A DNA stretch of 64,000 nt from Sabellastarte sp. h YS-2021 (taxonomy: Eukaryota; Annelida; Polychaeta; Sabellida; Sabellidae). Under the pieces are notes generated by a model. It ran no database searches. It was given only the letters and a program-made list of their open reading frames with translations, and had not been told where the DNA came from. Within the stretch, counting starts at the first letter, position 1. Every line of letters begins with the position of its first letter. Where the stretch lies: positions 101,636,221 through 101,700,220 of the forward strand of contig OZ024931.1 in assembly GCA_964017235.1 (NCBI GenBank), given 5' to 3'. Below, piece by piece: positions 54,486-63,084 of this stretch. The translations under genes were made by a program, and so were the position numbers.

Positions 54486-55908
54486 ATGTATTTTCGCCCA
54501 CAGGGTATCTAAGGAATGTAATCTTTGCAGTTTTCAAAAAGTTTTCCCCTCACCAAAAATGGCGGCCATTTTGAATTTTCGAATTTTTGCCAAAAATGGC
54601 AAAGCACGAATTTGCTTCTATCTCCTTAACCGTGCGAGATAGAGCAATTTTGTCGAAATTTTTGACCCACAGGGTATCGAAGGAATGTAATCTTTGCAAT
54701 TTTCAAAAAATTTTCCCCTCCCAAAAAATGGCGGCCATTTTGAATTTTCGAATTTTTGCCAAAAATGGCAAAACACCAATTTCCTTCTATCTCCTTAACC
54801 GTGCGAGATAGAGCGATTTCGTCAAAATTTTTGACCCACAGGGTATCTAGGGAATGTAATCTTTGCAATTTTCAAAAAATTTTCCCCTCCCCAAAAATGG
54901 CGGCCATTTCGAATTTTTGCCAAAAATGGCAAAACACGAATTTGCTTCTATCTCCTTAACCGTGCGAGATATAGCGATTTCGTCGAAATTTTTGACCCAC
55001 AGGGTATCTAAGGAGTGTAATCTTTGCAATTTTCAAAAAAAATTTCCCCTCCCCAAAAATGGCCGTCATTTTGAATTTTCGAATTTTTGCCAAAACTGGC
55101 AAAACACAAATTTGCTTCTATCTCCATAACCGTGCGAGATAGAGCGATTTCGTCAAAATTTTCAACCCACAGGGTAATCTGAGCATTGTACTCTTGGCAA
55201 TTTTTAAAAAATTTTCCCCTCCCCAAAAATGGCGGCCATTTTGAATTTTCGAATTTTGGCCAAAAATGGCAAAACACAAATTTGCTTCTATCTCCTTAAC
55301 CATGCGAGATAGAGAGATTTCGTCAAAATTTTCAACCCACAGGGTATCTAGGGAATGTACTCTTTGCAATTTTCAAAAAATTTTCCCCTCCCCAAAAATG
55401 GCAAAACACAAATTTGCTTCTATCTCCTTAACTGTGCGAGATAGAGCAATTTCGTCGAAATTTTCGACCCACATGGTATCTACAGAATGTACTATTTGCA
55501 ATTTTCAAAAAAAATTCCCCTCCCCAAAAATGGTGGCCATTTTGAATTTTTGCCCAAAATGGCAAAACACAAATTTGCTTCTGTCTCCTTAATCGTGCCA
55601 GATATAGCGATTTCGTTGAAATTTTTGACCCACAGGGTATCTAAGGAATGTACTCTTTGCAATTTTCAAAAAAATTTCCCTTTCTTAAAAATGGCGGCCT
55701 TTTGAATTTTCGAATTTTTGTCAAAAATGACAAAACACAAATTTGCTTCTATCTCCTTAACCGTGCGAGATAGAGCGATTTTGTCGAAATTTTCGACCCA
55801 CACGGTATCTGAGCATTGTACTCTTGGCAATTTAAAAAAATTTTCCCCTCCCAAAAAATGGCGGCCATTTGGAATTTTCGAATTTTTGCCAAAAATGGCA
55901 AAACACAA
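54486..55908. repeat. S5 satellite array, second copy
   Basis: Matches 49790-51960 minus the stray fragment. Element G is inserted after AAAACACAA at 55908. Confidence 0.92.
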
Positions 55909-56078
55909 TTTTATTACGCTACAATAGCTTACCATGTGGGACTTAATGCTGTTCTCGGGTTGCCACACCCGGGGCCAACGTCTTAGAAAAAAAGATCGTT
56001 CTTGTTAGCCACCGGATATACTGGTAGTTGTCGTCACGTGATATCTTCTGACCAATCGCCCTACTTTCTCGTTGGCCA
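55909..56078 (+). repeat. Left ITR of element G
   Basis: Same as the F left ITR with a few substitutions (AAAGATCGTTCTTG). No partner survives in G. Confidence 0.88.
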
Positions 56079-56300
56079 CGATTGACTGGTAGCAGTTTGT
56101 AAATATACAGACATTTTCATTTATTTCTCAGTCTTTACGTATTGTTGGAGGCTAATATTTGGATATTTCTTTTCATATATTTCATAGATTATCCCGTAAA
56201 ATTATTGATTTCACAACTTAAGTATTTTCCTTACAATCCGCGTGTTTTGAGTTTTCTCGGTTCAGGCAATTCCAATTGTACGTCTTTTTATTGCGTTAAA

Positions 56301-56681
56301 ATGTCTCTCCATCAAGCAAACAAAGACAAACCGAGAACTCAGAAATGCCGCCATTTTTGCTTCAGTTTTGATAATCATAATTACTGCCCTACCTGTAGGG
56401 AGGCTGGCAAGGGAGATGACCCCTGTGTCACTTTTGAAGCACCCTGCCATATTTGCACGTCTCTCACTGATGAACAATTGCAAAAAATTCAAAACAGGAA
56501 GCGGTATTTAAAAAAGCAAAAAGCGGAAACTAGTTCTAAAGATGAACTAGATCTCTTGGGTGAAGGCGATGGGGACTCTTTTACTGGTTCTAATGCAGAC
56601 CTTGAGAGTGCTGCCGATAACCTCACCCCCCCGTCCTCAACCTCTCGCCTTCAGTTCTTTATCATTGAAAACCCCAGCTAA
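56301..56681 (+). pseudogene. Gag-like protein of G, N-terminal part
   Basis: ATG 56301 follows the leader directly. Residues 15-55 carry the Cys/His-rich motif: CRHFCFSFDNH, NYCPTC, DPC, then CHIC. It matches the C and D gag N-termini and is a probable zinc knuckle. Continues to an early stop at 56679-56681. The frame of the body (from 56560) is offset, and the likely slip is at the C7 homopolymer near 56626-56632. A change of one base in that run would rejoin the parts, so this could be a real indel or a base-calling error. Confidence 0.8.
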
Positions 56682-58452
56682 AGCTGTCCCACCCACCCCA
56701 GGTACTGTTTTGCAAAACAAAATTCAAAGAAATTTAGAAAAATCCCTGGGTGATTCCTTAAATATACATATTCAGCAGCAAATGGGTTCCTTCCAGGCAT
56801 CCATGTTAGAAGCATTTCAATCACTCCGAGAGGAGTTGGCAGTTAAAAAGCCAGCCGAGGTTGATCCCTCGCCTCATGCTTCAAAAGCTGGTCCATCCAG
56901 CAACATTGCTGCTCATCTGGACCTACCCCCTCCAAGGTCTAGTACTAATGCTCAGTCCGAGGCAATGGATGTGGACGTTGGTCCAGCACTCCCTCCTCGA
57001 CTAGTACTTAACCAATCTACCTCGGATCAGTACGTTGCCCCTTCTGAGGCTATACCGAAGGATTCCTCGTACTCACACAAAAAACAAAGCCACAGACAAA
57101 CAGTAGCACCGAGCTCTGCCTCGGATCAACTGGATGAGGATTCCGACGAACCTCGGATCCATCCTAGACCTAAGAAACACTCTGACAAGAGCAAGCATAA
57201 ATCTAGGTCCAGATATGTGTCATCTTCAGAGGAAGATCACTCCCCTGTTGCCAGACACAGGTCTTCTAAGCCCTCTAGGGCTCAGCCCTCAGGCGCAGCT
57301 TCTGATCAAGACCTCCCACAACATGATCCAGACCCCCCTTATTATAGGGAAGTAGCCCTGTCTGACATTCCCTCCCAATACTCTGAAGAGGTAGACACCT
57401 TCAGGCGCATTCTTTCTCTCCCTGACCCCAGGGACTCTATGCCTAGGTCTTCAACTTCAGTGTTGGGTCTGGATGACGAAAAAGGCCGTCAAGAGCTCAG
57501 ACCTAGAGGTCCTTCCTCTATCCTACCACTTAGCTCAGTTATCAAGGATGCCTTTGATAAATTTCAACATGATTTCAAAGCTGCCAATTTAGCTGAGGGA
57601 AAATATGTCAAGCCTCCTCCATCCACTTCTAAGTGGTATAAGGTTGGACAGCCCACTTTTCAAGACAAAATCCAGGAGTTGAATACAGACTTTGCTAAGA
57701 TCTGTATTACTCCTAGACCTCCTGGGGCACCAGTAGCCAAAGTCCCTCTGCCAGTTCTTAAGGAGCTGGAACATCAGGCTAGACAAAATATTTCAACCCT
57801 CAATTTCACCGCTGCCTTTGCCAAAACCTCTTCTTCTTGCAATGCTTCCTTGGAAAAGTGCCAACATAGCATTAAGTCAACTGTCAAGAAGATAAAATCT
57901 CAGATCCAGAAAGGTGCCAATCCTGAGAAAGCAGCAAAGCGCGGATATGAGGAAGTTGCTGAGTACTTGGATTTTTGGAACAAGACGGTTCTTGTTCAAC
58001 ATAGAGCTCTTACCTGTCTCAGCAAATCGCTAGCCCATATTCTCCAGAGGGAATTATATTCCATGGCTAATACCAGCTTGCTTAGGCGCGAAGCCGAAAT
58101 GACTCTATTACATCCCCAGCTAGGGGAAACGAGACGCCAAGAACTTAGGAACTCGTCCTTCTGGGACTCCTCCTTGTTCGAGTCTCAACTTGTAAAGGAA
58201 GGTGAGGACTTCCTTCTCAAAAAAGGCACCTCAAAAGATTCTCAGGGTTTCGCACCCTACCAGAATAAGCCCTTGCGTGGCCCCCACAAGAAAAGAGGCT
58301 CCTACAGGAAACGCCCCTATGGGGGCAATACCTCTCAAAGCAGTAACCAGTCCTTTCCCTCGGGAAGAGGAAAATCCAACTTCAGAGGCTCCAGGGGTCG
58401 TTTTCGACCCCACAATAGGGGAAGGGGGCGTGGAAACCCCCCTTCTCAATGA
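56560..58452 (+). CDS. Gag-like protein of G, main body
   Basis: 630 codons; the first ~25 overlap the N-terminal ORF in another frame and are probably not real, so homology starts near 56640. Order: a Pro/Ser-rich linker, a possible helical segment (KIQRNLEKSLGDSL), a long Ser/Arg/Lys-rich stretch (residues ~190-260), a conserved middle (SDIPSQYSEEVDTFRRIL, then a KWYKVGQPTF block), a helix-rich part, and a strongly basic RG-rich C-terminus (GRGKSNFRGSRGRFRP) suited to RNA binding. Ends at TGA 58450-58452, overlapping the RT frame. No internal stop. Family Gags are poorly characterised, so function is by position and composition. Confidence 0.82.
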   Translation: MKAMGTLLLVLMQTLRVLPITSPPRPQPLAFSSLSLKTPAKAVPPTPGTVLQNKIQRNLEKSLGDSLNIHIQQQMGSFQASMLEAFQSLREELAVKKPAEVDPSPHASKAGPSSNIAAHLDLPPPRSSTNAQSEAMDVDVGPALPPRLVLNQSTSDQYVAPSEAIPKDSSYSHKKQSHRQTVAPSSASDQLDEDSDEPRIHPRPKKHSDKSKHKSRSRYVSSSEEDHSPVARHRSSKPSRAQPSGAASDQDLPQHDPDPPYYREVALSDIPSQYSEEVDTFRRILSLPDPRDSMPRSSTSVLGLDDEKGRQELRPRGPSSILPLSSVIKDAFDKFQHDFKAANLAEGKYVKPPPSTSKWYKVGQPTFQDKIQELNTDFAKICITPRPPGAPVAKVPLPVLKELEHQARQNISTLNFTAAFAKTSSSCNASLEKCQHSIKSTVKKIKSQIQKGANPEKAAKRGYEEVAEYLDFWNKTVLVQHRALTCLSKSLAHILQRELYSMANTSLLRREAEMTLLHPQLGETRRQELRNSSFWDSSLFESQLVKEGEDFLLKKGTSKDSQGFAPYQNKPLRGPHKKRGSYRKRPYGGNTSQSSNQSFPSGRGKSNFRGSRGRFRPHNRGRGRGNPPSQ

Positions 58453-60508
58453 CTCCTCCAAAGCCTCATTCAGTCCACCAGTAGGAAATCGCCTCCGTTC
58501 TTTCAAGAGAGACTGGCTAATAAACAAATGTTCTCAAAACGTGTTAAACATTATCACCAATGGCTACGTTCTGCCATTCCGTTCAAAGCCAAACTTGATC
58601 AGATTTCCTCTGATTCTATCAGAGTACAAGGCCCAACAAAAAGACCAAGCCTTGGCCACTTGTATCCAGTCTCTCTTGTCAAAGAACACCATCGAAAGGG
58701 TGGAAAACGTAAAATCTCTCGGGTTTTACAGTCGCCTGTTCCTAGTACCCAAGCCTCATCAAAGGTGGAGGCCAGTCATAGACTTAAGCAGGCTCAACAC
58801 TTTTCTACATGTAGAAAAGTTCAAAATGGAAACCCCGGAGTCCATCAGGACTTCCCTGGTCCCAGGGGAGTGGGTATCGTCGATAGACCTGTCGGACGCA
58901 TACCTTCACATCCACATCCATCCAAACTCAAGGAAGTACCTAAGGTTTTGCTACAAAGCCCAGGTGTTCCAGTTCACCTCCCTACCTTTCGGACTGGCCA
59001 CAGCCCCCCAGGTCTTTACGATGATCGTAAAGGAAGTGAAACTAATGGCCCTCTCAAGAGGACTCAGAATTCACCAATACCTGGACGACTGGCTGATCAG
59101 GTCCCAGTCTCAGGAGGAATCTCAAAGGGACACACAGGCAGTGGTAGACCTAACCCAATCCTTGGGTTGGATAATCAACCAAGAAAAATCAGAACTGAAA
59201 CCTACTCAGGTGTTTTTGTTCGTGGGCTACGAATACCACCTAGATTCAGCCCTTGTAAGACCCACTCACGAGAGATGGCTCAAACTTCAGGATTTGATCC
59301 TACGACTCAAGTCAAAACGTGTTTTGACTGCAAGATGTTTGATGTCTCTAATTGGGTTGCTAGCCTCAACGGAGAAAATGGTCCCGGAGGGACGCCTTCA
59401 CATGAGGCCCTTTCAGTTTCATCTCAAGGAGCACTGGAGATATCCTCAGTCGCTGGACAACCTCCTTCCTTGGACAGAAGCCATTGTAGCCCACCTAGAT
59501 TGGTGGCAAAACCCCTCAAATGTGATGAAAGGCGCAGACCTTCATCCCAAGGACCACAGTATCCAACTCTTTACCGACGCCTCAAACGAAGGTTGGGGCG
59601 CTCACTTAGATCAAAATTCTACAAAAGGGCTGTGGTCAGAGCAGGAAAAAAGGCTACACCTAAATGTCCTGGAATTGAAGGCGGTCTCCCTGGCCCTTCG
59701 AGACATCAATGACCAGTGCCAGAATCAAACAGTGTTAGTTGCGACGGACAACTCAACAGTGGTAGCCTACATCAACAAGCAGGGGGGAACTCACTCAGCA
59801 GAGATGTGCGCTCTCCTGTGGAAAATCATGACCTGGTGCCATCACTACCATATAACATTGAAAGCCAGGCACATTCCAGGGTGTCTGAATGTGATGGCCG
59901 ACCTCCTATCCAGGTCCAACCAAGTGCAGTCAACAGAATGGTCTCTGCACCCTCAGGTGTTCAAGCAAATCTGCCGGAAGTGGTTCACCCCTCATGTAGA
60001 CTTATTCGCCACTCACCTGAATCACAAACTCCCTCTATATGTGTCTCCTATCCCAGACCCAAGGGCCTGGAACATAGATGCTCTGAACATAAACTGGACC
60101 AACCTCACGGCCTACGCCTACCCTCCCACGGCTCTCCTTCACAAGGTGATCCAAAAGATCAAGCAATGCCATTGCCTGATCATCGTGATAGCCCCAGGCT
60201 GGCCAGGGATGCCCTGGTTTTGGGACCTAGTGCAGCTCTCAACAGAGATCCCACTACAACTCCCAGTGTCAACGACCCTACTCAAACAGTCCCACAACTA
60301 TGTGTTCCACAACAATCCACAACAGCTAAACCTCCACGCCTGGTGTCTAGGAGCGGACAACTCCAAGAACAAGGCTTCTCTGTGGAGGTGGCAGAGAGAA
60401 TTGCTGCCCCTCAGCGGTCATCAACAAGGACCATCTACAGGTCAAAGTGGGCCCTATTTGAAAAATGGTGCAGAGAAAATTCGGTGGATTTCTCCACTCC
60501 ATCTGTGA
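58202..60508 (+). CDS. RT/RNase H polyprotein of G, intact
   Basis: 769 codons with no lesion seen. The first ~80 overlap gag in another frame, so the start is uncertain; homology begins near SFSPPVGNRL (58475). RT: RWRPVIDLSRL, motif A SIDLSDAYLHIHI, motif B LPFGLATAP, motif C QYLDDWL (near 59080). Thumb/connection to GRLHMRPFQFHL. RNase H: FTDAS (59573), ELKAV (59675), ATDNSTVVAYI (59740) and ADLLSR (59900) supply D-E-D-D. The C-terminal DLFATHLN and APGWPGMPWFWDL blocks match the region where DIRS elements carry a methyltransferase-like domain. All catalytic residues present. Overlaps the YR frame. Confidence 0.93.
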   Translation: MRTSFSKKAPQKILRVSHPTRISPCVAPTRKEAPTGNAPMGAIPLKAVTSPFPREEENPTSEAPGVVFDPTIGEGGVETPLLNDSSKASFSPPVGNRLRSFKRDWLINKCSQNVLNIITNGYVLPFRSKPNLIRFPLILSEYKAQQKDQALATCIQSLLSKNTIERVENVKSLGFYSRLFLVPKPHQRWRPVIDLSRLNTFLHVEKFKMETPESIRTSLVPGEWVSSIDLSDAYLHIHIHPNSRKYLRFCYKAQVFQFTSLPFGLATAPQVFTMIVKEVKLMALSRGLRIHQYLDDWLIRSQSQEESQRDTQAVVDLTQSLGWIINQEKSELKPTQVFLFVGYEYHLDSALVRPTHERWLKLQDLILRLKSKRVLTARCLMSLIGLLASTEKMVPEGRLHMRPFQFHLKEHWRYPQSLDNLLPWTEAIVAHLDWWQNPSNVMKGADLHPKDHSIQLFTDASNEGWGAHLDQNSTKGLWSEQEKRLHLNVLELKAVSLALRDINDQCQNQTVLVATDNSTVVAYINKQGGTHSAEMCALLWKIMTWCHHYHITLKARHIPGCLNVMADLLSRSNQVQSTEWSLHPQVFKQICRKWFTPHVDLFATHLNHKLPLYVSPIPDPRAWNIDALNINWTNLTAYAYPPTALLHKVIQKIKQCHCLIIVIAPGWPGMPWFWDLVQLSTEIPLQLPVSTTLLKQSHNYVFHNNPQQLNLHAWCLGADNSKNKASLWRWQRELLPLSGHQQGPSTGQSGPYLKNGAEKIRWISPLHL

Positions 60509-61341
60509 AACAAATCTCAGATTTTTTCATGTACCTGTACCAAGACTTAAACAGGCGCCCCTCGACCATTGATGGTTACAGGACTGCAATCGTTGACACT
60601 TTGGGCCCAACGGCCCAACACATTGCACACAATGCAGACCTTCATAGGTTACTCTCCAGGGATCGTCCTAAAAGTTCCAGAAATTTACCCAAGTGGAACC
60701 TTTCTGTTGTCCTTAACGAGCTCACCAAAGCACCATTTGAGCCCATGAAAGACTCAGACCTCAAACATCTTACTCTCAAAACTGCTTTCTTGCTAGCCTT
60801 GGCCTCCGGCAAGCGCCGCAGCGAAATCCATGCCTGGGTCGCAAACAAAGTAGCTAATTTAGGCCAATGGGAAAAGGTGGCCTTGTTCCCTTCTTCTGAT
60901 TTCATAGCCAAAAACCAACTAGCAAGAGAAGGTTCTCAAAGTGTGTCACCAGTGACTATCCCTGCTTTGACTACCATTGTAGATAGACAATTTAAGGAAG
61001 ACAGGACCCTGTGTCCCGTGCGGGCCCTGAGGTTTTATTTGGACCCAACTAAAGACCTGAGAGGGTCTCGTTTTCTCCTTTTCATCTCCTTTAAGAAAGG
61101 ACATACCTCAGACATCAGACCCGCTACACTCTCCTCATGGTTGAAACAAACCATCCTACTTTGTTACAAACAAGCAGATCAACAAGCCTTGGACTTGGTC
61201 CAAGTCAAAGCGCATGACATCCGGGCCTTCGCGGCCTCTAAGGCCTTTTACGGTGGAGTATCGGTGGACCAAATCATGCAAGCCTGTCACTGGAAAGCTC
61301 ACAACACATTCACAAATTTTTACCTAAAAGACCTTACTTGA
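59716..61341 (+). CDS. Tyrosine recombinase of G, C-terminal tail lost
   Basis: Open frame of 541 codons; recognisable YR starts near 60360 (QLQEQGFSVEV). N-domain STRTIYRSKW and STIDGYRTAIVDTLG; Arg I in ASGKRRSEI (near 60808), HDIR (61216), CHW (61286), catalytic Tyr in NFYLKD (61320). Two oddities. Nine bases (SFH in F) are missing in frame near 60657. TGA at 61339-61341 replaces the Trp codon of LTWSDT in F, cutting the ~25-residue tail with LGPVVAAQQ that every other copy keeps. Catalytic residues are complete; whether the tail is needed is unknown. Confidence 0.88.
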   Translation: MPESNSVSCDGQLNSGSLHQQAGGNSLSRDVRSPVENHDLVPSLPYNIESQAHSRVSECDGRPPIQVQPSAVNRMVSAPSGVQANLPEVVHPSCRLIRHSPESQTPSICVSYPRPKGLEHRCSEHKLDQPHGLRLPSHGSPSQGDPKDQAMPLPDHRDSPRLARDALVLGPSAALNRDPTTTPSVNDPTQTVPQLCVPQQSTTAKPPRLVSRSGQLQEQGFSVEVAERIAAPQRSSTRTIYRSKWALFEKWCRENSVDFSTPSVKQISDFFMYLYQDLNRRPSTIDGYRTAIVDTLGPTAQHIAHNADLHRLLSRDRPKSSRNLPKWNLSVVLNELTKAPFEPMKDSDLKHLTLKTAFLLALASGKRRSEIHAWVANKVANLGQWEKVALFPSSDFIAKNQLAREGSQSVSPVTIPALTTIVDRQFKEDRTLCPVRALRFYLDPTKDLRGSRFLLFISFKKGHTSDIRPATLSSWLKQTILLCYKQADQQALDLVQVKAHDIRAFAASKAFYGGVSVDQIMQACHWKAHNTFTNFYLKDLT

Positions 61342-61426
61342 TCGGACACCGACAACAATATGTATCTGGGACCCGTGGTGGCGGCACAACAAGTCCTAGA
61401 TCCTTCCCCTCAGACCAGTTGTCCTC

Positions 61427-61464
61427 GGAAAGAAAAAAGGGGGGGGGGGGGGGGGGGGGGGGGG
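61427..61464 (+). other. Polypurine tract of G
   Basis: GGAAAGAAAAAA then 26 consecutive G (61439-61464), far longer than in the other copies. Prone to slippage and to sequencing error. Confidence 0.55.
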
Positions 61465-61930
61465 CACATCCTCTACAACCAAGTCTTCAGGAGTCTCTCC
61501 CAGGATCTAGGTATTCCTTTACCTTCAAGATGTTATGGGTAAGGTCATTTTATTTTTTAATTATCAGGTAATTTCTATTAAGGACTTATTCAGTTGTCGT
61601 TAATCTCATATTTCAGGTTAAAAATTTCATGAGATGCCCAACCACTGGGTTGGTCAGTCACACATGAAGGTCTACTAGGGACCCTTAGACCTCGAAGTGA
61701 GCACCGCTGCACTTCTGTCCTACTACCAAACATCTGGACAGTTTTTAGCACTGTCCCTTTTTACTTAGGTTTTTTGGCTCGTTACAGGCCCGATCTTCGG
61801 GATCGGGGCTCTGTAAAAGGGACTCAGACTGGTATTTCTGGCACTATTCTGTATATATTAATTCAAATCTTAGAAAAAATGACATATCTTCCAGTCTCAG
61901 CTGTAATCCCGCCACCGGGCGGTTGAATTC

Positions 61931-62006
61931 AGCATTAAGTCCCACATGGTAAGCTATTGTAGCGTAATAAAATTGAAAATTTTAATTACTTAAATGTAGC
62001 TTTTAT
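61931..62006 (+). other. Truncated ICR of G
   Basis: Complete inverted left terminus, then only about 34 bases of inverted right terminus before the break at GTAGCTTTTAT. Confidence 0.88.
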
Positions 62007-62008
62007 AT

Positions 62009-62395
62009 TATAAATTTGCTTGTATCTCCTTAACCGTGCGATTTCGTCGAAATTTTCGACCCACAGGGTATCTAAGAAATGTACTCTTGGCAATTTTCAA
62101 AAAATTTTCCCCTCCCCACATATGGCGGCCATTTTGAATTTTCGAATTTTGGCCCAAAATGGAAAAACACAAATTTGCCTTAACCGTGCAAAGTAGAGTT
62201 ATTTCGGTGAAATTTTCGACCCACAGGGTATCTAAGAAATGTACTCTTGGCAATTTTCAAAAATTTTTCCTCTTCCCAAAAATGGCGGCCATTTTAAATT
62301 TTCAAATTTTTGCCAAAAATAGAAAAACAGAAATTTGCTTCTATCTTCTTAACTGTGCAAGATAGAGTGATTTCGTCAAAATTTTCGACCCAACC
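62009..62395. repeat. S5 satellite, right of G
   Basis: Two divergent units with the ATGGCGGCCATTTTGAATTT core, continuing the array broken by G. Confidence 0.85.
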
Positions 62396-62592
62396 AATGC
62401 AAAAAGGCATGAAGCTGAAATAATTTACATGTACACTAATAAATATTTAACCATCATTGATATATTTCACAAATGAAACGGGGTCTTGTAAGACTACTGT
62501 ACAATTCTGGAAAAAGGTTCATGGGGTGGACATTACACATGATAATGTGTGTTCTATGCTATCCTGTTTCTATTCATATGTCGCAGCTACTA
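62396..62592. repeat. Dispersed repeat, second copy of 33287-33460
   Basis: Shares GGCATGAAGCTGAAATAATT, TTCATGGGGTGGA and CACATGATAATGTGTGTTCT with 33287-33460. Interrupted after CGCAGCTAC by the LINE tail. Confidence 0.65.
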
Positions 62593-63030
62593 TCAACAGG
62601 GCGTCCTATTTCTAGTTCTAACAGTTCTTGTCTTTTAGTAGTTGTCCCTATAGTACTAGGAATAGTCACCCAGATCGTCAATACCTTACAGTTCCTGCTT
62701 TTCCATTCTTCAGCCTTTAAGTCAGCCAAACATTTTGGTCATAGTTTTGCCTTTGATGCTCCTAAGATCTGGAATGAACTCCCTCAAGATATTCGCAGTG
62801 CAACATCAGTTGCCTCCTTCAGAAAGAAGCTTAAAACATACCTGTTTGCAAAAGCCTACCCACCATAGCCTCCCCTGTTATGTCTGTGTCTCCTTGGTAT
62901 GACCTGGCTATGTCCCTTGATTAACGTTAACTGCCTTGCTTTATGTTTAGATGCGCCTTAGAGTCCATCAGTGATGGAGATTAAGCGCTATAAAAGTCCA
63001 CATTAGATTAGATTAGACTAGATTTTCTAC
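62593..63030 (+). mobile_element. 3' tail of a non-LTR retrotransposon
   Basis: Encodes the end of an RT ORF (AFDAPKIWNELPQDIRSATS then FRKKLKTYLF), a C-terminal motif widespread in CR1/L2/RTE-like LINE proteins, stopping at 62866-62868. The 3' UTR holds GATGGAGATTAAGCGCTATA and the copy ends in an ATTAG microsatellite (near 63003-63030). The 5' truncation is typical. The family cannot be settled from the tail alone. Confidence 0.75.
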
Positions 63031-63084
63031 TTTATACTATAAAGCATCTGACCTTTTGGGATGCTTTGTTTTTGTTAGCAAAAA
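63031..63084. other. Hairpin tail like 22216-22260
   Basis: GGGATGCTTTGTTTTTGTTAGCAAAAA, the same hairpin end as at 22216 and 39042, here cut directly into S5. CTAG is missing. Confidence 0.45.

Larger units (their letters stand above)
52339..56294. repeat. Tandem duplication, second copy
   Basis: 3,956 bp matching 47851-52338. It keeps a ~226-bp stretch (near 53682-53907) lost from the first copy, and lacks the 532-bp stray fragment and part of one S5 unit near 55395. It runs on without a break into G gag. Confidence 0.9.
55909..62008 (+). mobile_element. DIRS family 2 element G, coding nearly intact, right end lost
   Basis: Left end TTTTATTACGCTACAATAG at 55909; gag 56301-58452, RT/RNase H 58202-60508, YR to 61341, purine tract 61427-61464, partial ICR 61931-62006. 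The right ITR is absent: sequence passes from the ICR (GTAGCTTTTAT) into S5 (AAATTTGCTTGTATCTCC). The left flank AAAACACAA and right ATTTGCTT restore an S5 unit, so the loss removed only element DNA. It is the best coding template for family 2. Confidence 0.92.

Noticed and set aside
62473..62592. N-terminal 40 codons of the frame ending at 62868
   Set aside because: They lie in a dispersed non-coding repeat also found at 33287-33460; only the part after 62593 is LINE-like.
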